64,000 nt of DNA from Deltaproteobacteria bacterium (GTDB lineage: Bacteria; Myxococcota_A; Polyangia; Polyangiales; Polyangiaceae): NCBI GenBank assembly GCA_016218915.1, contig JACRCQ010000052.1, positions 186,001 through 250,000 on the forward strand. Reading direction: 5' to 3'. The first letter of the stretch is position 1. Each line of letters opens with the position of its first letter. Both the position numbers and the translations under genes were made by a program. The notes under the pieces were generated by a model. The model was not told where the DNA came from and ran no database searches. It saw nothing but the letters and a program-made list of their open reading frames with translations. Of this stretch, positions 25,605 to 34,076 are shown piece by piece.

Positions 25605-26720
25605 CTACTCCACGCGCCTTCCGTCGCGGACTTCCGCGCTCGGGTTGGTCACGATCCGGTCTCCGGCCGCCACTCCGCGCAGCACCGCGATCAGGCCATC
25701 CTTCTGCTCGCCCGCCTGTACGATCCGCTCGTTGATCTTCCCGTCCACGACCGCAAACACCCGCGCGCCGTCCACGTCCTTCTTCAAAGCTGCGCTCGGA
25801 ACCACCGGGCTCGGCCGCTCGCTGACCAGCAGACGCACCGTGGCGAACATGCCTGGACGGAGCCTGCCTTGCGGGTTGGGAACCACGGCCTCCATGACCA
25901 GGTCACGGCTCGTTCGACGGATGTTCGGGCTGATGAAGCGGACCGTGCCGGCGAAGGTCTCGTCGCCCCAGGCAGCCACCTTAAGCTCCACAGAGAGCCC
26001 TTCGCGCACCATGCCCACGGCCGCTTCCGGAACCGTCACTTCGAGGCGCAACGGATCCACGGCGTAGACCGATGCCACGCGTGTGCTCGGCTGCACGAAC
26101 TCGCCGACATTGACGTAGCGCTCTCCGATGACCCCATCCAAGGGGGAGCGTATCGACGAGTCGACGAGCCCCTTGGCAGCGATGGCGCGGTTGGCTTCAG
26201 CGGCCTCCTTGGACCAGCGCGCAGAGGAGCACTGCGTCATGATCCTCTGGTATTCGGCGTCGGAGATCGCCTTGTTGTCGTAGAGCGACTGGCCGCGGGC
26301 GCAGTCCTGCGCTGCGAGCGCTGCCTGCGTGTCCGCCAGCTTGACCTGGACCTGGGCCGCTTTCGATGCGAGCGCGGACGTGCGTGCATCGAGCCGGGCA
26401 ATCACCTCGCCCTTCTTGACCTTCTGCCCGCGCTCTACCAGCGTCGCCAGCACCTTTCCCGCTGCGTCAGCGGCAATCTCGGACTGCTGCCACGCGCTCA
26501 GCGTGCCGGTGAGCGTCGCGTATTCGGGCATCGGACGCTCCACCACGTCGACGGTTTCGACATGGACGGGCGACTCGGTCTTCTGCTTTCCCTGGGCCTG
26601 GGCATTGGGCGCGCAGCCGCCCAGCGCAACGGCAGCGAGGGCAACCCAAGCGCTCAGGCTCGCGGCAGATGGCGAAGTTGCATGCAGGGCACCGGTCCTG
26701 GTCTTGTCTGGGGTAAGCAT
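25605..26720 (-). CDS. RND periplasmic adaptor (membrane fusion lipoprotein)
   Basis: 371 residues. The signal peptide carries a lipobox (VALGG-C36). After a short linker comes the lipoyl/barrel-sandwich half (YATLTGTLSAWQQSEIAADAAGKV), a helical hairpin (~105-165), the second lipoyl half (DSSIRSPLDGVIGERYVNVGEF), beta-barrel and membrane-proximal domains. It links the RND permease downstream (4-base gap) to an outer-membrane channel. A putative promoter (26736-26763) would give a very short leader. The hairpin is of medium length, as in MexA-type adaptors. Confidence 0.93.
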   Translation of the reverse strand: MLTPDKTRTGALHATSPSAASLSAWVALAAVALGGCAPNAQAQGKQKTESPVHVETVDVVERPMPEYATLTGTLSAWQQSEIAADAAGKVLATLVERGQKVKKGEVIARLDARTSALASKAAQVQVKLADTQAALAAQDCARGQSLYDNKAISDAEYQRIMTQCSSARWSKEAAEANRAIAAKGLVDSSIRSPLDGVIGERYVNVGEFVQPSTRVASVYAVDPLRLEVTVPEAAVGMVREGLSVELKVAAWGDETFAGTVRFISPNIRRTSRDLVMEAVVPNPQGRLRPGMFATVRLLVSERPSPVVPSAALKKDVDGARVFAVVDGKINERIVQAGEQKDGLIAVLRGVAAGDRIVTNPSAEVRDGRRVE

Positions 26721-26735
26721 CGATTGATGGAGTTG

Positions 26736-26763
26736 CGAATAGGTCCCGGGCTCGCCGCGTCAA
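26736..26763 (-). promoter_or_regulatory. Putative sigma-70 promoter of the RND operon
   Basis: On the minus strand TTGACG (26758-26763), a 16-base spacer and TATTCG (26736-26741), 15 bases before ATG 26720. The -35 matches 5 of 6 positions and the -10 3 of 6. If used, the transcript would begin about 9 bases before the start codon, close to leaderless. No repressor gene of TetR or similar type is adjacent. Confidence 0.4.
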
Positions 26764-26951
26764 GCGCCCGACCCACGCCGTCGTTGATGATCCCGGCAAT
26801 TCGCCCGGCAAAAAAACAGGACGGCGCTGCGCTGCGCCATGCTCGCGCGAAGGCAGGAAGGTAAAGGGAATTGATCCTCGCGCCAGGCCAGCTCGAGGCA
26901 ATGGTAAAGAAATGGCAGGCGCGGGGGACGCTCAGCCGCAGGGCATGCAGC

Positions 26952-27659
26952 CTACGGGCACGGCTTCTCGCGCTTCTGCGCTCGGTATTCCATGCTCGTT
27001 CCCTGGATGCGGTAGACGATCCTCGCCGATTGCAGCGTCCCCTTGCCGCCAGCGCACCGCGTCCTGGCAACCTCCCCGAAGTCGAACAGCACCTGCAGCT
27101 CGCCGCCTTCCGTATCGAGCAGTCGCGCCGAGATCGTGCCTGTCGCGTCCGCGTTCTTCCCGCTCAACGCCAGCAGCTCGTTGTCTCCATCCGCATCGAG
27201 ATCGCTGACCGCAACCAGCGTGTGCTCGGTGATCTCCTTGTCGAGCACGACCTTGTCGCCCTCCATGATCACCAGGCGATGCTTGTCCGTGTCCCGATCG
27301 ACCGGATCCTGGCAACCGACGGTGGTCACGATGTAGGCGAGCTGCTTGGCCCCTGGCGCCGTGAATGTCCCGGCAAGTCCCCCTTGCAGCGTCGCCACGG
27401 TCTTGGGGCCGTCAGCCGTGCATTCCTTTCGATCGTGACGATGCGGTCCAACCAGCTTGTCCAGGATCTTGTCGTGCTCCGCGATCGTGGGCAGCGTCGG
27501 CGGATGATCGAGATCGACCAGCTCTTTCCAGCCGTCCGCGGCAGAAGCCGGCGCTGAGGCAGCAGGAGTCGCGGCCCCGCCCTGGGCCAGCGGGTTGGGC
27601 GCTGCGGACGCACACGCCGCGACCATCATCAACCATGCAGCAGCGAAGTAGATTCTCAT
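26952..27659 (-). CDS. Lipoprotein of unknown function
   Basis: 235 residues from ATG 27659. The signal peptide ends in MMVAA-C16, a lipobox. An Ala/Pro-rich linker precedes a region with YIVTTVGCQDPVDRDTDKHR and VVLDKEITEHTLVAVSDLDADGDNELLALSG. The last stretch, D-x-D-x-D-G-D, resembles the calcium-binding loops of FG-GAP/VCBS repeats. The rest is beta-rich and ends with a Lys/Glu-rich tail and a Cys near the C-terminus. I do not recognise the family. It is divergent from the G1P dehydrogenase-like gene. Confidence 0.72.
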   Translation of the reverse strand: MRIYFAAAWLMMVAACASAAPNPLAQGGAATPAASAPASAADGWKELVDLDHPPTLPTIAEHDKILDKLVGPHRHDRKECTADGPKTVATLQGGLAGTFTAPGAKQLAYIVTTVGCQDPVDRDTDKHRLVIMEGDKVVLDKEITEHTLVAVSDLDADGDNELLALSGKNADATGTISARLLDTEGGELQVLFDFGEVARTRCAGGKGTLQSARIVYRIQGTSMEYRAQKREKPCP

Positions 27660-27815
27660 CGCGGCGCATTCGAGCATGGCCCCGCCCGACGTACAAGCGC
27701 GTCGGTGGCTCGCATCCGCACGCGACAGCAGCCGGCCAGGCGCGAATCGCGCGCCTTGGCAACGTCGATCCGCGGGGCTAAGACGCGGGTTCCCCTCGCA
27801 CAGGACGTCCATGCC

Positions 27816-29135
27816 ATGTCCAGCCTCTTCGAGCTCCTCGGCGAATCGATCCAGCGAGAGTTCGCCCAACGTCGCGACACCATTCCTCGCGCCTGCTTCT
27901 ACTGCCCCGACGCTCCTGAGCTCCTGGCAAAAGGGATGCTGGCAGAGACGAAGGGACGCACGGCGTTGGTGATCTCCGATGTCCGCACGCGCGACGCTGC
28001 TGGCGGTCCGTGTCTCGAGGCGATGGAGCGCGCAGGCTGGAGCTGCACCGAGCTGGTCGTTCCTGACGGCACCGGCGGCGCTTCACCGGTGTGCGACGAC
28101 GTCACCCGAGACCGGCTCAAGGCGATCCTTCCGCCAGCCGATGTCTTCGTGGCCGTGGGCGCCGGTGTGGTCAACGACCTGACCAAGTGGCTCGCTTCCG
28201 AGGCCTCGGTGCCCTACGGCGTGCTGGCGACGGCTGCGTCCATGAACGGCTACTCAGCCGCCAACGTCGCGCCCTCGATCAAGGGGGTCAAGAGCCTCTT
28301 CCGTGCGCAGGCTCCACGCATCCTTGCCGCCATCCCTTCGGTCATCGAGCGCGCGCCCTGGAACCTCACCGCCTCGGGCCTCGGGGACGTGATCGCCAAG
28401 CCAGTGAGCACAGCGGACTGGTTGATGAATCACGACCTGTTTGGCGAGTCGTTCTCGCAGGCTGTGGCAGACATCATCAACCGGCTCGAGCCGAGCTATC
28501 TCGGCCACCCGCAAGCGCTGGCGGGCAAGGAGCCCGAAGCGATCCGCGCGCTGTTCGACGCGCTGGTCTGGTCCGGGTGCGCGATGACGCTTCAGGGATC
28601 GAGCCTCCCTGCGTCAGGTGGCGAGCACCTGATCAGCCACACGCTCGACATGCTCGCGCACGTCGACGGCAGCCGCCACGACCTGCACGGTCGCCAGGTG
28701 GGAGTGGGCACCATCTTCGCTGCCGCGCTCTACCAGAGAATGATCGCGATCGATCTGCCCAGGATTCGGGCAACCGGTGCCCCGTTCGATCCTGGGCTGT
28801 GGGGAAGCATCGCGCCTGCGGTCGAGAGCGAGCACGCTGCCAAGCACCAGCGCATCGAGCAGGCGTGCACGCTCCTGTCGGAGCCGGGGTGCTGGAGCCG
28901 GCTGCGCAGCGCCTTGTCGCCGATCCTGCGACGGCCCGAGGACATCAAGGACTGCCTTGCGAAGTCCGGCGCAGCACATCGCATCGCGGACATCGGGTGC
29001 AGCCGCGATCGCTTCCTGACCGCAGTGCTGAACTGCGGTGCGATGCGCGCGCGGTTCACCTCGATTGATCTCGCCTGGGTGCTGGGGGTGCTCCCCGATG
29101 CGGCCGAAACGATCGTAGACGATCTTCTCTCGTAG
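27816..29135 (+). CDS. Glycerol-1-phosphate dehydrogenase-like protein (AraM/EgsA family)
   Basis: 439 residues from ATG 27816 (MSSLFELL). The nucleotide-binding motif VGAGVVNDLTKWLA (114-127) and the metal ligands D191 (GLGDVIAK), H271 (GGEHLISH) and H291 (HGRQVGVGT) match the sn-glycerol-1-phosphate dehydrogenase branch of the iron-containing alcohol dehydrogenase superfamily. These enzymes reduce dihydroxyacetone phosphate to sn-G1P, the archaeal lipid backbone; bacterial AraM enzymes do the same. The ~100 residues after the conserved core are longer than in AraM. No geranylgeranylglyceryl-phosphate synthase is in the window. 3-dehydroquinate synthase-like or glycerol dehydrogenase activity cannot be excluded. 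Confidence 0.83.
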   Translation: MSSLFELLGESIQREFAQRRDTIPRACFYCPDAPELLAKGMLAETKGRTALVISDVRTRDAAGGPCLEAMERAGWSCTELVVPDGTGGASPVCDDVTRDRLKAILPPADVFVAVGAGVVNDLTKWLASEASVPYGVLATAASMNGYSAANVAPSIKGVKSLFRAQAPRILAAIPSVIERAPWNLTASGLGDVIAKPVSTADWLMNHDLFGESFSQAVADIINRLEPSYLGHPQALAGKEPEAIRALFDALVWSGCAMTLQGSSLPASGGEHLISHTLDMLAHVDGSRHDLHGRQVGVGTIFAAALYQRMIAIDLPRIRATGAPFDPGLWGSIAPAVESEHAAKHQRIEQACTLLSEPGCWSRLRSALSPILRRPEDIKDCLAKSGAAHRIADIGCSRDRFLTAVLNCGAMRARFTSIDLAWVLGVLPDAAETIVDDLLS

Positions 29136-29168
29136 GGGCGGCGTCCGACCCACGCTCGTCCTCGCGCG

Positions 29169-30224
29169 TCAGGGGCAGCACGACAGCCACTTGCGCAGCA
29201 CACCCATTCCCTCTTCGAGCTGACGCACGCTCGCCCACTCGTTGCGCTGGTGTGCTTGCGCTTGCACGCCGGGGCCGAAGTTGACCGCAGGTACCCCGTG
29301 CTGCGAGAACCGGGCGACGTCAGTCCACGCCTGCTTGGCCGACACTCCCTTGACCCCACATTCGCACAGCGATTGCACAAGCGGATGGTCGCGGTGCGGC
29401 AGCGCGGATGGCGCTGCATCCACGATCTCGACCTGAGCGCGTCCAGCCACCAGCGACTCGATCGCCGCAGTCGCCTGGGCGATCGTCGTGCCAGGCGCGA
29501 ACCGGTGGTTGACGTTCATCTCGAAGCGCGGCGGCACCACGTTGCGTCCCATGCCTCCGGACGCCATCGTCACCGACGTCACCGTGGCGAACCTGAGCCC
29601 GTCGATCTCGGTCCAGCGCGGCTCGATCGCTGCGATCTCGGCGAGCAGGGCGGATGCTTTGTGGATCGCATTGTCCCCTTGCCAGGGACGCGCCGAGTGC
29701 GCCGATCGCCCTTCGAAGGTGAGCCGGGCATGGAGCGTGCCCGCGCAGCCGAGCTGAAGCTCGTTGTCCGACGGCTCCAGGCACACCGCGAACGAGGCGC
29801 CGCGTACGAGCTCGTCGTCGCACAGAACCCGCTCCAGCTCGTTGCCGGCATAGGGTCCTTCCTCTCCTGCGTAGAAGACGAGCGTCAATCCGAGCTGCCC
29901 TGGTCCTGGGCGCGACGCGATCTCGAGCATCATCGCAAGCCCGGACTTCATGTCCGACGCGCCGCAGCCGAAGAGCTGGTCGCCCTCCAGCCGGACCGGC
30001 CCGTCCTGCTCGCTTCGAACCGTGTCGAGGTGCCCGGCCAGAACCACGTGGTGCGTCGAAGCCCCTGCGCGGATCGGGATCACGAGCGAGCTGCCATGAC
30101 GCCGGATCGCGAGATCCGGCCGCTCCCGGCCGATCTGGGCTGCGATGGCATCGGACAGGGCAGCTTCCTGGCCGGTCGGCGAAGGGATCGAGCACAGCTC
30201 CAGCAAACGCTCGACGAGAGTCAC
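29169..30224 (-). CDS. dapE: Succinyl-diaminopimelate desuccinylase
   Basis: 351 residues. The metal ligands and catalytic Glu of M20/DapE enzymes are in place: AGHLDTV (H65, D67), GASDMKSG (D91) and GEEG (E121-E122). GPGVQAQAHQRNEW near the C-terminus carries the late His ligand. It removes succinate from N-succinyl-LL-2,6-diaminopimelate in the lysine and peptidoglycan precursor pathway. It lies 40 bases after dapD on the same strand, supporting the DapE call over other M20 peptidases. It converges with the G1P dehydrogenase-like gene. The type resembles actinobacterial DapE (about 350 residues). Confidence 0.9.
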   Translation of the reverse strand: MTLVERLLELCSIPSPTGQEAALSDAIAAQIGRERPDLAIRRHGSSLVIPIRAGASTHHVVLAGHLDTVRSEQDGPVRLEGDQLFGCGASDMKSGLAMMLEIASRPGPGQLGLTLVFYAGEEGPYAGNELERVLCDDELVRGASFAVCLEPSDNELQLGCAGTLHARLTFEGRSAHSARPWQGDNAIHKASALLAEIAAIEPRWTEIDGLRFATVTSVTMASGGMGRNVVPPRFEMNVNHRFAPGTTIAQATAAIESLVAGRAQVEIVDAAPSALPHRDHPLVQSLCECGVKGVSAKQAWTDVARFSQHGVPAVNFGPGVQAQAHQRNEWASVRQLEEGMGVLRKWLSCCP

Positions 30225-30264
30225 GGCAACCTCACTCCGCGCACGAGCGCGCGACCGTGGCGAG

Positions 30265-31098
30265 TCACACCTGCACTCCGAAGTCTCGCAAGGCGCTATT
30301 GAGCGAGACCTTGCGATCGGTCGACTCGCTCCGACGCCCGATGATGAGCGCGCACGGCAATCCGAACTCTCCAGCTGGGAAGCGCTTGGTCCTCACACCC
30401 GGGATCACCACGCTGCGCGCAGGGATGCGTCCCCGGTGCTCCACCACCTCAGGGCCGGTGACATCCAGGATTGCGGTCGAGGAGGTGAGCACCACGCCGG
30501 CTCCGAGCACAGACTCCTTTCCTACGACCATGCCCTCGACGACGACCACGCGCGAGCCCACGAAGACGCCGTCCTCGATGATCACGGGGCGCGCGCCAGG
30601 AGGTTCGAGCACGCCGCCAATCCCCACGCCGCCCGACAGGTGGCAGTCCGAGCCCACCTGGGCGCAGCTTCCCACCGTGGCCCACGTATCGACCATCGTG
30701 CGTGCTCCCACGCGTGCTCCGATGTTCACGTAGCCGGGCATCAGCACGACCTGGGGCTCGAGAAAGGCGCCATAGCGGACCACGCCAGGAGGAACGACCC
30801 GAACGCCCGCCTTGTCGAAGCCCTTCTTGAGCGGGATCTTGTCGTGGTACTCGAAGGGCCCGACCTCGACCTTCTCGATGCCGCGAATGGCGAAGAACAG
30901 AAGGATCGCCTGCTGCAGCCAGGGCTGGCTCTGCCATTGACCGTCTGCGTCGCGCTCGGCCACCCGCAGCTCGCCCGCATCCAGCTGCGCGATCGTCCAC
31001 TCGATCGACTCGCGAACCAGGGGATCGGACAGCCGGCTCCGGTCGGCAAATGCCTCTTCGACCGATGCACGCCGTTGCTTGCACACGTGCGGATCCAT
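30265..31098 (-). CDS. dapD: Tetrahydrodipicolinate N-succinyltransferase
   Basis: 277 residues with the left-handed parallel beta-helix of hexapeptide transferases (repeats such as NIGARVGARTMVDTWATVGS and VGIGGVLEPP). MVDTWATVGSCAQVG and FVGSRVVVVEGMVV are highly typical of DapD. It transfers succinyl from succinyl-CoA to tetrahydrodipicolinate. The enzyme pairs with DapE downstream, and sucCD in the same window can provide the CoA thioester. The ATG at 31098 agrees with the family N-terminus, a helical domain. Cytoplasmic trimer. Confidence 0.95.
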   Translation of the reverse strand: MDPHVCKQRRASVEEAFADRSRLSDPLVRESIEWTIAQLDAGELRVAERDADGQWQSQPWLQQAILLFFAIRGIEKVEVGPFEYHDKIPLKKGFDKAGVRVVPPGVVRYGAFLEPQVVLMPGYVNIGARVGARTMVDTWATVGSCAQVGSDCHLSGGVGIGGVLEPPGARPVIIEDGVFVGSRVVVVEGMVVGKESVLGAGVVLTSSTAILDVTGPEVVEHRGRIPARSVVIPGVRTKRFPAGEFGLPCALIIGRRSESTDRKVSLNSALRDFGVQV

Positions 31099-31153
31099 GA
31101 CGCGCAGCTAGCACGTCAGAGGCTGAGCGGCGAGCGCGAAGGCGCGTGGAAAG

Positions 31154-32017
31154 CTACGACGATGCAGGCGCCGATCGGAGGGAGCCCGAGGTGCGTGCGG
31201 GGAAGCACAGCTCGCAGGAGGTTCCCTGGTGCGTGAACGACGCTCCGAGGCATTGTGCGGCGAGGCGCGCCACCTCGAGGCTCGGGGCGATCATCGCTGC
31301 AGCGGTGCACATGGTCATTCCTGCGCCGCCGCTACCAGGGCCGATGTGGACCACAGCGAGCGGACCCTCGCTCACGCTGACGGTGACGCAAACGAAGCGC
31401 ACGCCTGCGGCTGCGACCCATCCCACGCCGAGCTCGACCAGATGCATGGCTGCGCGGGGATCGGTGATCACGGCCAACGGGGCGAGTGGCAGGCTCGCGA
31501 GCACGCCCACCCCGGGTCCGTGGGCGCTGCCGTTGGACGCCATCGCATTGATGGAAGCCTCCACGAGCTCTGCGGCCTCGAGCTCGGTGGGACGTGCACG
31601 CGTGGCAGTCTCCAGCAGATCAATGAGCCGTCGCAGGGCTCCCAGCTCCGCGCTCAATCGGTGCACGTCGTTCTCGAGCGCGATTCGCGTCTTGGCGCCC
31701 AGATCGCCCCGATCGGCGCGCAGCAGCGCTGCATCCAGCTGCCGCATGTATTCGCGCGCGTGCGAGGAGAGCTGTCCCACGACGTCCGCAGCAGGTTCGC
31801 GGAGCGCGAGCTCGTCGATCAGCACGTCCAGGGCATTGCCAATCGCCGCGCAGCTACCGCGCAGCTCCCCCACGATTCGTCCGATGGAACGCGGGCCGAT
31901 GCGCGGCGAACGCAGCAGATTCTCGAAGTTCTGGAGCGCGGCAAGACCATCCCTTACTGATCCACGCGCTGCGTGAATCCCGGACGACGGTCCGCACACC
32001 ATACCTTCGTCTGTCAT
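31154..32017 (-). CDS. Degenerate histidine-kinase-like (GHKL) protein
   Basis: 287 residues. The middle (~60-135) is helical like a dimerisation domain, but I see no H-box His with the usual following Glu. The C-terminal ~110 residues have strand/helix patterns of a GHKL ATPase (VGVLASLP..., VRFVCVTVSV, GPGSGGAGMTMCTAAAMI, LEVARLAAQCLGASF), with the N-box Asn replaced (HLVELGVGW). It is therefore probably a non-catalytic relative, perhaps a binding partner or phosphotransfer modulator. ATG 32017 has GGTGGGGG directly before it. It lies between ndk and dapD, same strand. Low certainty of function. Confidence 0.55.
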   Translation of the reverse strand: MTDEGMVCGPSSGIHAARGSVRDGLAALQNFENLLRSPRIGPRSIGRIVGELRGSCAAIGNALDVLIDELALREPAADVVGQLSSHAREYMRQLDAALLRADRGDLGAKTRIALENDVHRLSAELGALRRLIDLLETATRARPTELEAAELVEASINAMASNGSAHGPGVGVLASLPLAPLAVITDPRAAMHLVELGVGWVAAAGVRFVCVTVSVSEGPLAVVHIGPGSGGAGMTMCTAAAMIAPSLEVARLAAQCLGASFTHQGTSCELCFPARTSGSLRSAPASS

Positions 32018-32061
32018 CCCCCACCTGGTCCGCCAGCGTCATCAGGCCGCTGTACGTACCC

Positions 32062-32481
32062 CTATGCTACCTCAAAGCCGGTGAAGAACCACCCGATTTC
32101 AAAGCGCGCGGTCTCGGGCGCGTCCGAGCCGTGCACCGCGTTCTCCTCCACGTTCTTTCCGTACAGCTTGCGAATCGTTCCGTCCTTCGCCTTGGCCGGA
32201 TCCGTCGCGCCGATCACCTCGCGGTAGTGCGATATCGCACTGTCCCGCTCCAGCACCATCAGCACGACCTTCGAGCGCGTCATGAAGGTGACCAGCGCGT
32301 TGAAGAACGGGCGCTCGCGATGGACCGCGTAGAATCCCTCGGCCTTCGCCCGCGTCAATTGCTCCATCCGCAAGGCCACGATCCTGAACCCCTCCTGCTC
32401 GAAGCGCGACACGATCGCTCCGATGTGCCCGTCTTCCACTGCGTTCGGCTTGATGATCGAGAGAGTTCGTTCCACGGCCAT
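32062..32481 (-). CDS. ndk: Nucleoside diphosphate kinase
   Basis: 139 residues, the standard length. The active-site His is H117 in NAVHGSDA, with the LSIIKPNAV nucleotide-binding start and the Kpn-loop region conserved. It transfers gamma-phosphate from ATP to NDPs through a phosphohistidine intermediate. Shine-Dalgarno GAGGTG stands 5 bases before ATG 32481. It is divergent from the VWA lipoprotein gene; the 260-base divergent region shows no further gene. Confidence 0.97.
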   Translation of the reverse strand: MAVERTLSIIKPNAVEDGHIGAIVSRFEQEGFRIVALRMEQLTRAKAEGFYAVHRERPFFNALVTFMTRSKVVLMVLERDSAISHYREVIGATDPAKAKDGTIRKLYGKNVEENAVHGSDAPETARFEIGWFFTGFEVA

Positions 32482-32741
32482 GGTTCACCTCGGCAGCACT
32501 CCTATCACCGCAACGAGGGGCGTCGCAACGGATTGGAGCGCTGCGACCCCGCCCGGGTCCGCCTCGGACGTTGTGCGGACAAAACGATGCCTCGCCCCCC
32601 ACCGGACAGCCCGTCGGCTCGACTCGTGCCGCCAGCTCCATTTGCCATTGTTGGCGAATTGTCAGGCATTTTGTCCTGATCTCCGGCCGCCTGCTCATTC
32701 CCTCTTTTCTTGAGCACCGATGCCCTGACAAACTAGCGCCC

Positions 32742-33986
32742 ATGAAACGCTCCTCGCTGCTCGGTGTTGCATCGCTCTCCCTCATGCTGGCCGCTTGGGC
32801 CGGCTGTAGCTCCAGCGGTTCCGATCAACCCATCTTCAGTCAGGCTCCTGCCAAGGATTCCGGGGCAGGCGACGTCAGCCAGGACACGAAACCGGCGGAT
32901 GGCCAGGCCGGGTCTGCGGGCTCGTCAGCAGGCGGCGGAGCAGGAGAAGCTGGAAGCGCCGGGACCGGCGGCGAGGCCGGGAGCGCTGGCGCTAGCGCTG
33001 GCGCTGGCGGTGAAGCCGGCGGCGGAGGCACTGGCGGCGAAGAAGGCGACGCGATGCCCGACGTCGACTTCACCTACGATGCTCCCCCCGAGGTGGCTCC
33101 TGAAGCATGTGCCACCGCCAACGTGGAAGCCAAGCTCAAGCCGCTCGACATGTACTTCATGCTCGATCGATCCGGGTCCATGTCAGGCTCGCCCTGGTCC
33201 CAGCAGGCGGCCGCGCTCAACTCGTTCTGGAACGATCCGGCATCGGCCGGCATCACCGCCGCGCTCCGGTTCTTCCCCTACGACGACAGCTGCGCGCCGA
33301 TGGACGCGACATGCACCGGCAATCTCTATATCACGCCCGAGGTTGCGTGGGGCGTGCTGCCCGGCGCAGCAGCCGCGCTCGGCCAGGCCATCACGAACAC
33401 GTCGACCATGGGCTGCACCCCCACCGAGGAAGCTCTCAAGGGCGCGCTCAAGGGCTCCAAGCAGCGCCAGATCAGCTTGCCGAGCCATGTGGTCGTGGCG
33501 GTCATCGTGAGCGATGGCGGCCCCACCGACTGCAATACCTCCGCCAGCTACCTTCAGAATCTTGCGCAGTCCTTCTTCAACGGCACGCCGTCGATCCGCA
33601 CCTTCGCGCTCTACGTCGCGTCTTCGGCCACTGCCACGATGACGGCGATTGCGCAGGGCGGCGGTACCAACCAGTCCTACGATGCCACGAACACGCAGAA
33701 CTTCCTGGCTGCGCTCAAAGCGATCCAGGGGTCGGCCATCCCGTGCGACTTCGACATGCCGGTGCCGGATGCGGGCACGATCGACCCGGCTCAGGTCACG
33801 CTCGACTACCAGGGCACGCCGATCACCCACATCGACAACGCAACGCAGTGCGGCGCCAACGGCGGCTGGTACTACGACAACAACACCGACCCCAAGAAGA
33901 TCATGCTGTGCCCTGCCAGCTGCAATCTGATCAAGATGGACCCCAACGCCAAGGTCAACGTTTCGCTCGGTTGCCTCGGAAGTTGA
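32742..33986 (+). CDS. Lipoprotein with von Willebrand factor A domain
   Basis: 414 residues from ATG 32742. The lipobox is AWAG-C22. A Gly/Ala/Ser-rich linker (45-105) leads into a VWA domain with a complete MIDAS motif D142-x-S144-x-S146 (LDRSGSMSG). MGCTPTEEALKGAL supplies the later Thr and VVVAVIVSDGGPTDC the Asp. The C-terminus is Cys-containing (QCGANGGWYYDNNTDPKKIMLCPASCN), a motif frequent after VWA in myxobacterial surface proteins. It is probably an outer-membrane adhesion or scaffold protein that binds Mg2+ or Ca2+. The partner is unknown. Confidence 0.88.
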   Translation: MKRSSLLGVASLSLMLAAWAGCSSSGSDQPIFSQAPAKDSGAGDVSQDTKPADGQAGSAGSSAGGGAGEAGSAGTGGEAGSAGASAGAGGEAGGGGTGGEEGDAMPDVDFTYDAPPEVAPEACATANVEAKLKPLDMYFMLDRSGSMSGSPWSQQAAALNSFWNDPASAGITAALRFFPYDDSCAPMDATCTGNLYITPEVAWGVLPGAAAALGQAITNTSTMGCTPTEEALKGALKGSKQRQISLPSHVVVAVIVSDGGPTDCNTSASYLQNLAQSFFNGTPSIRTFALYVASSATATMTAIAQGGGTNQSYDATNTQNFLAALKAIQGSAIPCDFDMPVPDAGTIDPAQVTLDYQGTPITHIDNATQCGANGGWYYDNNTDPKKIMLCPASCNLIKMDPNAKVNVSLGCLGS

Positions 33987-34036
33987 CCGGCTCCACGATC
34001 GCGCGCGAGAGCGCATCCAACCTGATGTAAGATGAC

Positions 34037-34068
34037 CCTCGTCTCCCCCGTTTGCGGGTAGGGCGAGG
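34037..34068 (+). promoter_or_regulatory. Hairpin overlapping the ribosome-binding site of the next gene
   Basis: CCTCG (34037-34041) pairs with CGAGG (34064-34068), extended by TCT/GGG wobble pairs, and CCCG (34047-34050) pairs with CGGG (34055-34058) around loop TTTG. The 3' arm contains the GAGGA Shine-Dalgarno of the gene starting at 34077, so the structure would mask the site. It could also serve as weak terminator of the VWA gene, but no T-run follows. Confidence 0.45.
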
Positions 34069-34076
34069 ATTGTCTC

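Noticed and set aside
22154..25735. Open plus-strand frame of about 1190 codons
   Set aside because: It is antisense to the RND permease and rich in Arg/His/Gln with no recognisable domain, the usual shadow of a GC-rich gene.
26790..26830. Intrinsic terminator with a run of seven A on the plus strand
   Set aside because: The GCCGGG stretches beside the run are direct, not inverted, repeats, so no stable stem forms.
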